Shown: piece by piece, positions 27,713 to 35,054 of the stretch | How the letters are laid out: every line of letters starts with the position of its first letter | How positions within the stretch are numbered: position 1 is the stretch's first letter | Source: Candidatus Krumholzibacteriia bacterium | GTDB taxonomy: Bacteria; Krumholzibacteriota; Krumholzibacteriia; LZORAL124-64-63 | Length of the DNA: 35,054 nt | Direction: 5' to 3' | NCBI GenBank assembly: GCA_023270185.1 | Contig: JAGLCY010000037.1 | Location: forward strand, 1 to 35,054 | Position numbers and translations under genes: made by a program | The notes under the pieces: generated by a model | Seen by the model: the letters and a program-made list of their open reading frames with translations, nothing else | Told to the model about the DNA's origin: nothing | The model's database searches: none

Positions 27713-28297
27713 GTGACCCTGATGAAGTCCAGACAGTTCTGTTCGGTCTGCAAGGAATGGCTCGAGATGGAAGTCGTTCCCACCAGTGATGGTGAGGAGG
27801 ATGACGGCGTCATCTGGTTCCGATGTCCCCAATGCCAGGGGTTTCTTCCCAAGCTGGGAGGATTGGAACCCGAGTCCGTGAAGGAAACCTCTGCTTCACC
27901 CGCCGTTTCTTCCACATCTGCCGAGGAAACCGAGGACTCCAAGGAAACCGGAGAGACCGGAGAAGCGTTGCCTTGGGACAGCCCGGCCGACATGATGGCG
28001 GCCAGGGAAAAGACGTCGGACGATTCGAGTCCCGCGGACTCCAAAGACAGCAGGAAAGACGAACCCGCCGAACCCGTCCATGAATACGCCGCGCTGCTGG
28101 CCGAAAAGGACCAGAGCGATCCCACGCCTTACCGACCATGGGAATCCTACGAGGTCGGCCAGTGTGTTCATCACCAGGCGTGGGAGGACTGCGGAGTCGT
28201 GGTTGCCAAGGAGGATCTGCCGGGCGGAAGGCAGATCATCAAGTGCTATTTCAAAGAGGCCGGGGTAGTGCGCCTGATCGAACAGGCACCCAAGTAG
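27713..28297 (+). CDS. Zinc-ribbon protein with C-terminal CarD/UvrD-Tudor-like domain
   Basis: CSVCKEWLEMEVV...FRCPQCQGFLPKLGG N-terminal zinc ribbon; acidic low-complexity linker; C-terminal YEVGQCVHHQAWEDCGVVVAKEDLPGGRQIIKCYFKEAGVVRLIEQ resembles SH3/Tudor-like UvrD-tail or CarD N-terminal domains. Confidence 0.65.
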   Translation: MTLMKSRQFCSVCKEWLEMEVVPTSDGEEDDGVIWFRCPQCQGFLPKLGGLEPESVKETSASPAVSSTSAEETEDSKETGETGEALPWDSPADMMAAREKTSDDSSPADSKDSRKDEPAEPVHEYAALLAEKDQSDPTPYRPWESYEVGQCVHHQAWEDCGVVVAKEDLPGGRQIIKCYFKEAGVVRLIEQAPK

Positions 28298-28299
28298 TC

Positions 28300-29175
28300 A
28301 TGTGGAGGTACTCACCTCTGTTCCTGGTTCTCTGGACCCTGCTGACTCCCGGCGGGGCAAGCGCCCAGCTGATGCATCTTGACGCCGTTCCCTGGTTCAC
28401 TCCCGCCGATTCCACTTCCCGGCTGGCCCTGGTTGTCGAGGTCAACCGGTTCCATGATCCCAAGTTCGACTGGAACCTGAACAGGATCCTCTTGACGGTT
28501 GTGCTGCCGGCCGGAGACAACGCCGCCTTCTTTCTGCGTCTTCCCCACATGACCTTCGATACAGGCAACATACCGGTGGCCCACCGATGGCCCTGGGTCA
28601 TCGGCGAAGACGGACAAGACGGCTGGCCCCACGAAAAACGTATCTCCAGTTTCGGACAGATAGAGGTCGGGGTGACCGGTCCGGTCGGCCTGCCATTGGT
28701 GGGTTGGGTGGACTACGCCCTGGCTATGGGGCTGCCCACGGGAACAGACAGGGTCTATCCCTTCTCCTCGATGAGTATTCCCCTGAGGCTGGAGCTCAGG
28801 AAAAACATACAACTCGGCCGAATCTCCTACCTCGGGTTGGTGGCGGGCTACCTGGCCAATATGGATTCCGGCAGGGCCCACCTGGATCCAGTCGCCTTTC
28901 CGAACGGGTATCATCTGGGCGCCGCGTTGGATCTGTACCAGGGGCGGGGACAGCGATTGGGCCTGACCTATGATTACCAGGACCGGGATTCGCGCCGGTC
29001 CCAGTTGGTGGGGGCTCAGTGGTGGATGTCATGGGGTGCGGACGGTTCATTGGGCTTCAAGGTCGCCCGCGAACTGCAGGGCACTCTCGATCGGCCGGCG
29101 GCCTGGTATTTCACCCTGGCCTGGCGTCTGGACAGTGACCGCTACCGCCCTCAGGCCGAGGTGCCGAATCCCTGA
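28300..29175 (+). CDS. Predicted outer-membrane beta-barrel protein of unknown function
   Basis: Signal peptide YSPLFLVLWTLLTPGGASAQ; alternating beta-strand pattern; transporter/DUF3187-like appearance not verified. Confidence 0.6.
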   Translation: MWRYSPLFLVLWTLLTPGGASAQLMHLDAVPWFTPADSTSRLALVVEVNRFHDPKFDWNLNRILLTVVLPAGDNAAFFLRLPHMTFDTGNIPVAHRWPWVIGEDGQDGWPHEKRISSFGQIEVGVTGPVGLPLVGWVDYALAMGLPTGTDRVYPFSSMSIPLRLELRKNIQLGRISYLGLVAGYLANMDSGRAHLDPVAFPNGYHLGAALDLYQGRGQRLGLTYDYQDRDSRRSQLVGAQWWMSWGADGSLGFKVARELQGTLDRPAAWYFTLAWRLDSDRYRPQAEVPNP

Positions 29176-29290
29176 TTTTTCGCGGGCTTGCTTTTTGCCC
29201 TGCTGATTTCTTCTTCATTCCAGGAACGCACGAAACAATCCCGGTCCTCCTGTTCCTGTCCCGATCATTCTTTCTGTTCCTCATCGTTCC

Positions 29291-29304
29291 CCGGGATTTC
29301 CCGG
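29291..29304. promoter_or_regulatory. Perfect inverted repeat CCGGGA-TT-TCCCGG
   Basis: 14-nt palindrome about 70 bp upstream of the sigma-54 site; possible enhancer-binding-protein site. Confidence 0.3.
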
Positions 29305-29374
29305 CAGGGTGGAAAGATCCTGCTGGTCCTTTGTTGATCCCTGTTAATTGATCGTTTCACAACGGATTGAGCCG

Positions 29375-29389
29375 TGGCACATGCCTTGC
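29375..29389 (+). promoter_or_regulatory. Sigma-54 (RpoN) promoter
   Basis: TGGCAC-ATGCC-TTGC: exact GG/GC spacing of the -24/-12 consensus TGGCAC-N5-TTGCW, in an intergenic region 66 bp upstream of the next start codon. Confidence 0.75.
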
Positions 29390-29414
29390 GGTCCATGCCT
29401 CCAAGCAGGCGGAA

Positions 29415-29430
29415 TCCGGCCTTGGCCGGA
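29415..29430. promoter_or_regulatory. Perfect inverted repeat TCCGGCC-TT-GGCCGGA in the 5' leader
   Basis: 16-nt palindrome between the predicted sigma-54 TSS and the RBS of the downstream gene. Confidence 0.35.
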
Positions 29431-29454
29431 AGGGATTGACCAGGGAGATTGGCA

Positions 29455-30498
29455 TTGTCCCACATCCTTTTTGACGGTGATATTCAGCGGTACCCCGCTC
29501 TGCGTTCCCTGTTTTGGCAGTGGGGCTTTACGGTGGGTCGTTTGCCGGCAAGCGTCCAGGCCGGAGGTCGAGCGACCGTCGAGGATTGCGATGCCATAGT
29601 GCATGTGGCAGAGCTGTCCGATCCCGCGGGTTATGATTCAGGCGCCATGCCCGATGGTGCTGAAGCAGAAGGGGAGGCCGCGGTCGAGGCGGCCCCCCTT
29701 CTGGTCATAGGGGCCGGGCCGGTGGCTGTGGAGTCCTGGATCACCATCCCGGATCCCGGTCCGGGAGGCTCTCGCCTGAAGGTCGCGCTGCAATCATGTC
29801 AGGAGCGGGCCCGGATGTTGCGGGGCGATCCCCGTTCTCGTCATGAACTGGATCAATTCCGGAATTTTCTGGGCCACGAGTTGCGAAGTCCCCTCACGGC
29901 GATCAAGACGGCCCTGACGGTCATGGAAGCCGAGGGAGGCCATGAATCCGGCTCGCACAGAATGCTCCGGATCGCCCAGCGCAACCTTGTCCGCCTGGCC
30001 GAAACGGTGGAATGGAGTCAGGAGCTGATGTCGCTGGCCGAAGCGCCGCCGGCTGCTGATTTGAGTCCGGTGAGTCTGGCTTCATTGTCGAAAGCGATTC
30101 CGGATCATTTTGACGTCCATCTGGATGAAAAACATGGATCCCACGTGGTCCTTACCGACCCCCGGCTTCTGGGAGTGTTGGCAGGGCAGATGGCACGTGT
30201 CCTGGGCTTCGTCTGCCCCGGGAGTTGTCTGTCCTTCCGGCTGGATTTCGATGACCGCAGCGGAGATTGCCGGATGTCCTGCACCGCGGGTGGGGATATC
30301 AACCCTGAAAACGCCGAAGGGAACCGGGTCGAACACGGTCATCTGGTTCGGATGTTGATCTCTCCTCACCTGCTTCAGGTTCTGGGAGCCAGACCCCGCC
30401 TATTCGTCGAAGATACTGGCACTGTTGAACTAACCATCGATCTGCCGCTTTACGCCGGGACGTTTTCCCTGGCCCATGATCCCGTCTGTCCCGTCTAA
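29455..30498 (+). CDS. Histidine-kinase-like protein: pseudo-receiver + HisKA + degenerate ATPase domain
   Basis: REC-like N-terminus ILFDGDIQRYPALRSLFWQWGFTVG with the expected Asp region reading AIVHVAE; H-box FRNFLGHELRSPLTAIKTAL intact; C-terminal region lacks recognisable N and G boxes. TTG start. Confidence 0.75.
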   Translation: MSHILFDGDIQRYPALRSLFWQWGFTVGRLPASVQAGGRATVEDCDAIVHVAELSDPAGYDSGAMPDGAEAEGEAAVEAAPLLVIGAGPVAVESWITIPDPGPGGSRLKVALQSCQERARMLRGDPRSRHELDQFRNFLGHELRSPLTAIKTALTVMEAEGGHESGSHRMLRIAQRNLVRLAETVEWSQELMSLAEAPPAADLSPVSLASLSKAIPDHFDVHLDEKHGSHVVLTDPRLLGVLAGQMARVLGFVCPGSCLSFRLDFDDRSGDCRMSCTAGGDINPENAEGNRVEHGHLVRMLISPHLLQVLGARPRLFVEDTGTVELTIDLPLYAGTFSLAHDPVCPV

Positions 30499-30573
30499 CA
30501 GTTGCACGACTGGTTCTGGTGTGTATGATCCCCGGGTCGATTTCTGTCCTAGGACCTTTCCGGAGAAAATAAC

Positions 30574-31722
30574 ATGGCAAAAGTTGAGGGAGCTTCCCTG
30601 CGACAGGCGGGGGTGGTGCACGACGTCAACCAGATGCTCGCCGTGATCATGGGCCGCGCCGAACTTCTGCAGCAGTGTGAGGGATCGAACTCCCGCCGGG
30701 AGGATCTTGCGGCCATCATCCTGGCTGCCGGTGACGCGGCCGCCATGCTCAAGAGATTGCAGAGAGGCCTGCCGCCACCCCATGGCCATGGAGATCAGGC
30801 CGCGGTCAATCTGCGGGAAGCGGTCCGGGCGGTTTCATTGCTGATCCGCCCCGAGGGGACCGAGAGATGGGCGTCACCGGAAGAGGAATCCGGGCAGGGA
30901 TCATGGATTTTCGACCTGGGGGTTCCGGCGGATCTTTTCACCTCCGTACCGGGCCAGGTTATCCGGGAGGTGCTGAGCAATCTGCTGGTCAACGCCCTCG
31001 AGGTCCTGCCGGACGGTGGGCGCATTCGTGTCGACGCGGCGACGGACCGGGGTCGGGTGGTCCTGACCATTGCCGACAACGGGCCCGGACTGGACAAAGA
31101 GACGGCTCATCGTATTTTCGAACCCGGTTTCACCTCCAGCGGTGGTGAATTCCGGGGGATCGGTCTGGCGGGCAGCCGCCAGTTGTTGAAATGTTTCGAC
31201 GGGCGCTTGGATCTTGGACCGGACCAGGGAACCGGCGCCCAGTTCCTGCTGGATCTGCCCCGGGTCGAACCGGTTCCCGCAAAGTCGGAAGCCGAGGTTT
31301 CGAAGGTTGACGGACAGGAATCCCGGCCGGTTTCCTTCCCTGTGCTGGTGGTGGACGACGAACCAGCGGTGCGGGACATGCTCAGCGATGTCCTTACCGA
31401 ACTGGACTGCCGGGTGACGGTCGCCCGGGACGCGAATTCGGCTCTCGACAGGTTTGTTCCAGAAGAGTTCGGTCTGGCCATGGTGGATCAGTCGCTGCCT
31501 GGCCGGTCGGGGCTGGAACTGGCGGCCGTGCTGAGGGAACGGGATCCATACCTGGTTGTTGTCCTGATTACCGGCTGGGGGCAGGAGGAGACTCTGGCCT
31601 CGGTCGATCCGGCGATCGTGGATATGACCGCCACCAAACCCCTGGAATGGACGCACATCATTGAACTTCTGGACAAGGGTGAGAGGCTGAACCGCCAGAG
31701 GCGGGACGCCGGGTCCGGATGA
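30574..31722 (+). CDS. Cytosolic histidine kinase with C-terminal receiver domain
   Basis: H-box VVHDVNQMLAVIMGRAELL (NtrB-like HDxN), N-box EVLSNLLVNALEVL, ADNGPGLD, FRGIGLAGSRQLL; receiver VLVVDDEPAVRDMLSDVL...LAMVDQSLPGRSGLELA...TKPL. Confidence 0.9.
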   Translation: MAKVEGASLRQAGVVHDVNQMLAVIMGRAELLQQCEGSNSRREDLAAIILAAGDAAAMLKRLQRGLPPPHGHGDQAAVNLREAVRAVSLLIRPEGTERWASPEEESGQGSWIFDLGVPADLFTSVPGQVIREVLSNLLVNALEVLPDGGRIRVDAATDRGRVVLTIADNGPGLDKETAHRIFEPGFTSSGGEFRGIGLAGSRQLLKCFDGRLDLGPDQGTGAQFLLDLPRVEPVPAKSEAEVSKVDGQESRPVSFPVLVVDDEPAVRDMLSDVLTELDCRVTVARDANSALDRFVPEEFGLAMVDQSLPGRSGLELAAVLRERDPYLVVVLITGWGQEETLASVDPAIVDMTATKPLEWTHIIELLDKGERLNRQRRDAGSG

Positions 31723-31754
31723 TTGGCACAAGAAGTGACGAAGGGAAGAACCTG

Positions 31755-32549
31755 ATGACGAGGATGACGAAACCCGCGACCCTGGTGGCTTTGCTGATCG
31801 GACTCTGCTGTGCCGGAAGCGTCGCTCGGCCTGGAACGGTTCTGGCCGTTGACAAGGAAGCACCGGAGTTGACCCTTTCCTTCACCACCCTCGACACCAT
31901 GGTTCTGGCCGATGTCGGTCTGATTGCCGGGATTACCTGGATGGGGCCGGACACCCTGGTCGTGCTCGAGGACATTCCGGATTCGGTGAGTGAGTCGGGT
32001 GACCGCGAGGTCCGCATGGTTTTCAGGGACACCGAAGGCGCCATTCTGCACATGGAGGATTTCAGCGGGGTGCTGGACCGGGCCCTGGCCTGGGACGGGG
32101 AATTTCTCTACAGTTGTGGCGATGCCGCCGACGGCAGCTCCATCCTGTATCAGATCCAGGTGGACACCCTGCAGGTGGAAGAAGCCTTCGACGCGCCGGG
32201 TCATCGGCCCAGCGCCATGTGCTTCGACGGGCGCTACGTTTGGATCACCGACCGTGACTCGGGGCGGGTCGACCGCTTCGACCCCGAGACGAAAGCCATC
32301 ACGCGCTCCGTCGTCACACCAGGGTTTTCCCCCTTCGGTGTGGCGTGGGACGGCCATAACATGTGGGTGACCGACAGTGGAACCGGCCGATTATATCGGT
32401 TATCCGGCTCCCGGCGAAACTGGAGCGCCACGGTGGATACCGAATCCTTCCTATTCCGCGGTAAGGATGTCCTTTTGCTGAACGAGGAGCGGTCATTTTG
32501 GTATGTTATTCCGCAGGAAAGAGTTGCGGTTGAATTGCGATTCGATTAA
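31755..32549 (+). CDS. Secreted beta-propeller-like protein
   Basis: Signal peptide; repeats ALAWDGEFLYSCGD / AMCFDGRYVWITDRDSGRVDRFDPETKAI / GVAWDGHNMWVTDSGTGRLYRL of NHL/YncE-like propeller type. Confidence 0.75.
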   Translation: MTRMTKPATLVALLIGLCCAGSVARPGTVLAVDKEAPELTLSFTTLDTMVLADVGLIAGITWMGPDTLVVLEDIPDSVSESGDREVRMVFRDTEGAILHMEDFSGVLDRALAWDGEFLYSCGDAADGSSILYQIQVDTLQVEEAFDAPGHRPSAMCFDGRYVWITDRDSGRVDRFDPETKAITRSVVTPGFSPFGVAWDGHNMWVTDSGTGRLYRLSGSRRNWSATVDTESFLFRGKDVLLLNEERSFWYVIPQERVAVELRFD

Positions 32550-32558
32550 TCGGGATTC

Positions 32559-32587
32559 TTGACACCGGATTGAAGTGGACTTATTCT
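32559..32587 (+). promoter_or_regulatory. Sigma70-like promoter for fur family gene
   Basis: TTGACA-N17-TATTCT, 65 nt upstream of the ATG. Confidence 0.6.
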
Positions 32588-32591
32588 GAAA

Positions 32592-32616
32592 TACGAAAAC
32601 GGAAATCAATTTCGTA
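32592..32616. promoter_or_regulatory. Candidate operator upstream of fur family gene
   Basis: Inverted repeat TACGAAA-N11-TTTCGTA, containing nested GAAAT-CA-ATTTC (32602-32613), immediately 3' of the -10. Confidence 0.4.
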
Positions 32617-32651
32617 ACATTGGGAAACCCTTCAAATTCAAGAGGTCCGAC

Positions 32652-33167
32652 ATGACGCCCGTTAACAGACCGAAAGAAGTCGACGAGAGCTTTGTCAAAG
32701 AGAAGGAAGCCGGCTTCGCGGAGTTCATCCAGCGCAAGGGACTCAAGACCACGCGTCAGCGCAATACAATCATCTCCGTCTTCTTCCGCCTGCGCGGACA
32801 CATCTCGGTGGAGGAGTTGCTGAACGAGGTCAAGAAGGTCAATCCCAGGATTGGATACGCGACAGTCTACCGGACGCTCCACCTGTTGGTGGAGAGCAAT
32901 CTGGTCGAGGAGCGTCGCTTCGGTGATGGTCTGGCCCGATATGAAGGCCACTCGGACGTGGAACACCACGACCACATGATCTGCCTCGAGTGCGGCATGA
33001 TCTCCGAGTTCTTCAATCCCCGCCTGGAGGCCCTGCAGGAGAAACTGGCCGAGGAAAACAACTTCGAGATCTATCGCCATCGTCTGGAGCTTTACGGTGT
33101 CTGCAAGGACAAGGAAGCCTGCAACAAGCGCAAGAACAACAAAGCCGCCGCGGCCCGGGGTGTCTGA
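32652..33167 (+). CDS. Fur family transcriptional regulator
   Basis: LKTTRQRNTIISVFFRLRGHISVEELLNEVKKVNPRIGYATVYRTLHLLVESNLV, YEGHSDVEHHDHMICLECGMISEFFNPRLE. Confidence 0.95.
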   Translation: MTPVNRPKEVDESFVKEKEAGFAEFIQRKGLKTTRQRNTIISVFFRLRGHISVEELLNEVKKVNPRIGYATVYRTLHLLVESNLVEERRFGDGLARYEGHSDVEHHDHMICLECGMISEFFNPRLEALQEKLAEENNFEIYRHRLELYGVCKDKEACNKRKNNKAAAARGV

Positions 33168-34299
33168 CGCGACCGGGGCCTGGTTGACCATTGAGGTCGA
33201 CCGGTCGGCTCTCTCACGGAACATTGCGGTTTTCCGCCGGCTGGTGGGACCGTCATCCCGATTGATGGCCGTGGTCAAGGCTGATGCCTATGGCCACGGT
33301 CTTCTCATTGCTTCGGAAGCCTTTCTTGCCGGCGGTGCCGATCTGCTCGGTGTTCATTCGGTAGCTGAAGCGGTCAGACTGAGAGATGGCGGCATAGTCG
33401 CGCCCATCCTGGTCCTCGGTCCTGTCAATCGGAATGAGGCCGAAACAGCCGCTGGACTCGGGGTGGAAATCACCGTGGGTTCCCTGCCCGCCTGCCGCGC
33501 CGCGGCGGAATGCGGCGGGGCCCTGAAGGTGCATCTCAAAGTGGAAACCGGGGTGAACCGGCAAGGACTCGTCGAGACGGAAATCGACGAAGCCGTCAAA
33601 ATTCTGGGTTCAGCCGCAAATATCGCGGTGGTCGGTCTTTCCAGCCACTTCGCCGATATCGAAGACACCACAGATCACGAATTCGCCGAGGCCCAGATGA
33701 CCCGTTTGGCCGGATACCAGGACAACCTGGCCACCGCGGGTTTCGAAATGCTGGCCCTGCATATGAGTTGCAGCGCGGCGACCCTGCTGTGGGATCGCAG
33801 TCACCGCGACATTGCCAGGGTGGGCATCAGCGCCTACGGAGTGTGGCCGTCGAAGGAGACATTGGTTTCGGTGCGGCAACGGGGGCGTGAAGAAGTTGCC
33901 CTTGATCCGGCGGTGACCTGGAGGGTGACCGTATCCCAGGTGCGTCTGGTTCCGGAGGGAGAAACGGTGGGTTACGGCCGGTCATGGAAGGCCATGACTG
34001 ACAGTCGTGTCGCCGTGTTGCCGGTGGGCTACTCCGACGGTTGGCCCCGCGCCCTCTCAGGCGGGGGACACGTCCTTATCCGGGGCCGGCGGGCACCCCT
34101 TATCGGGCGCATCTGCATGAACCTGTGCATGGTGGACGTGACCCACATCCCTGATGCGGAAGCCGGCGATCAGGCCGTACTGCTGGGAAGTCAGGGCGAT
34201 GAAATCATCGCGCCCGAAATGCTGGCCGGGCTTTTGGGAACCATTCCCTATGAAGTTCTCACTCTGCCGGGCCCCACCTGGACCCATAAACCCCTTTGA
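33160..34299 (+). CDS. alr: Alanine racemase
   Basis: LMAVVKADAYGHGLLIASEAFLAGGADLLGVHSVAEAVRLRDGG (PLP lysine), HLKVETGVNRQGL, ARVGISAYGVWPS, VGYGRSW, LIRGRRAPLIGRICMNLCMVDVT. GTG start overlapping the fur stop. Confidence 0.95.
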   Translation: MSDATGAWLTIEVDRSALSRNIAVFRRLVGPSSRLMAVVKADAYGHGLLIASEAFLAGGADLLGVHSVAEAVRLRDGGIVAPILVLGPVNRNEAETAAGLGVEITVGSLPACRAAAECGGALKVHLKVETGVNRQGLVETEIDEAVKILGSAANIAVVGLSSHFADIEDTTDHEFAEAQMTRLAGYQDNLATAGFEMLALHMSCSAATLLWDRSHRDIARVGISAYGVWPSKETLVSVRQRGREEVALDPAVTWRVTVSQVRLVPEGETVGYGRSWKAMTDSRVAVLPVGYSDGWPRALSGGGHVLIRGRRAPLIGRICMNLCMVDVTHIPDAEAGDQAVLLGSQGDEIIAPEMLAGLLGTIPYEVLTLPGPTWTHKPL

Positions 34300-34325
34300 A
34301 CCGTCCCCACGGGCCTGGAGAATAA

Positions 34326-34784
34326 ATGTTCGAATCCCTCGGCGGCTTCTTCAAGGACAAGATGGCTCCGGCACAGAGCCGGACCGACGATCTGAACCAT
34401 CTGCAGGTGGCCACCTGTGCCCTTTTGCTGGAGGCCGCGCACGCCGACAGTGACTTCACCGAAGAAGAGGAAAATGCCATCGCCGGGATGGTGGGCGTTC
34501 GCTTCGGCCTGGATGTCGAACAGACATCGGAACTGCTGCACGTGGCCGACGAGGAACGACGTTCCAGCGGGGATCTCTATCAGTTTGCCCGCCTGATCAA
34601 CGACAATTTTTCCCACGCCCGCAAACTGGCTGTCCTGGAACTGCTCTGGCAGGTGGTCTACAACGATGGAGTTCTCGAGGCCCGAGAGGACGCTCTCTTG
34701 CACAAGATGGGCACCCTGCTCGGCGTCCGGCACGAGGAATTGATGGCCCTGAAGCTGAAGGTCAAACGTTCGGGGTCACCCTGA
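34326..34784 (+). CDS. TerB family (tellurite resistance-like) protein
   Basis: LQVATCALLLEAAHADSDFTEEEENAI, LAVLELLWQVVYNDGVLEAREDALLHKMGTLLGV typical of TerB fold. Confidence 0.87.
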   Translation: MFESLGGFFKDKMAPAQSRTDDLNHLQVATCALLLEAAHADSDFTEEEENAIAGMVGVRFGLDVEQTSELLHVADEERRSSGDLYQFARLINDNFSHARKLAVLELLWQVVYNDGVLEAREDALLHKMGTLLGVRHEELMALKLKVKRSGSP

Positions 34785-34787
34785 TTT

Positions 34788-34816
34788 TTGCCATTGGGTG
34801 TTGAATCCAGTATGAT
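34788..34816 (+). promoter_or_regulatory. Sigma70-like promoter
   Basis: TTGCCA-N17-TATGAT, ~52 nt upstream of the next ATG. Confidence 0.6.
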
Positions 34817-34867
34817 GTGAATTGATCCCATCAGAAATAATCGGCCACACCAACAAGGGGGTGGGAT

Positions 34868-35054
34868 ATGGCTCGATTGTTAACGATCGCCTTCATCCTG
34901 GTCATGTTCACTCAGGTTGCCTTCGCGGGGACCGATCCCTGGTCCGATATTTTTGGCGTATATTTCGACGAGTACGGTGACCAGATCTGCAGTGATTCGG
35001 TGCTTGCCTCCATTCCCTTTTCCATCTGGTTCGTCTACACCAATCCGACACCGA
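34868..35054 (+). CDS. Secreted hypothetical protein, truncated by window end
   Basis: MARLLTIAFILVMFTQVAFAGTDPWSDIFGVYFDEYGDQICSDSVLASIPFSIWFVYTNPTP..., open to the end of the window, with signal peptide and upstream promoter. Confidence 0.7.
   Translation, partial: MARLLTIAFILVMFTQVAFAGTDPWSDIFGVYFDEYGDQICSDSVLASIPFSIWFVYTNPTP

Noticed and set aside
29176-29215. Possible terminator GCGGGC...GCCCTGC after the beta-barrel gene
   Set aside because: The stem has a bulge and a long loop and is not followed by a clean T-tract.
29395-29439. 14-codon leader ORF MPPSRRNPALAGRD in the sigma-54 leader
   Set aside because: Starts upstream of the predicted TSS region (about 29401), has no RBS, and shows no attenuation-type amino acid bias.
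1-35054. CRISPR arrays, rRNA/tRNA genes, transposases, integrases, defence or biosynthetic gene clusters
   Set aside because: No repeat-spacer arrays, tRNA-like cloverleaf in the few intergenic gaps, or mobile element proteins were recognised; tRNAscan/Infernal would be decisive.

Overview
The window is a roughly 35 kb stretch of a GC-rich, Gram-negative-type bacterial chromosome. It encodes an LptD/OstA-like protein, porin-like proteins and a PorX-like regulator, which suggests an FCB-group relative (inference only). Most of it is housekeeping: crcB/DUF190, a zinc/manganese uptake cluster (DUF2946-like, His-rich porin, ZnuA, ZnuB), pgeF, pyrE, pyrF, a tightly packed serS-HK-porX-tsaE-tsaB-rimI-accD-folC-ROK kinase-lptD run, an HU protein, a DnaQ-like exonuclease, fur, alr and a TerB-like gene. 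The strongest unusual signal is at 24307-25680. The ORF track splits this region at a TGA (24493-24495), but both halves share a frame and together form one UshA-like, tetraheme cytochrome protein in which the TGA falls in a ...IEPCG(U)KSNKRGGLARR motif, so it is a candidate selenoprotein. Other notable points are a textbook sigma-54 promoter (TGGCAC-N5-TTGC) upstream of a pseudo-receiver/degenerate histidine kinase next to an intact kinase-receiver protein; a PorX (receiver-PglZ) protein with an adjacent histidine kinase; a 534-aa protein that may be a permuted ATP-grasp enzyme; a probable leaderless promoter for the exonuclease; and a 59-aa zinc-ribbon ORF missed by the ORF track. No rRNA, tRNA, CRISPR or transposon was recognised. 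All family calls are by eye, without database searches.
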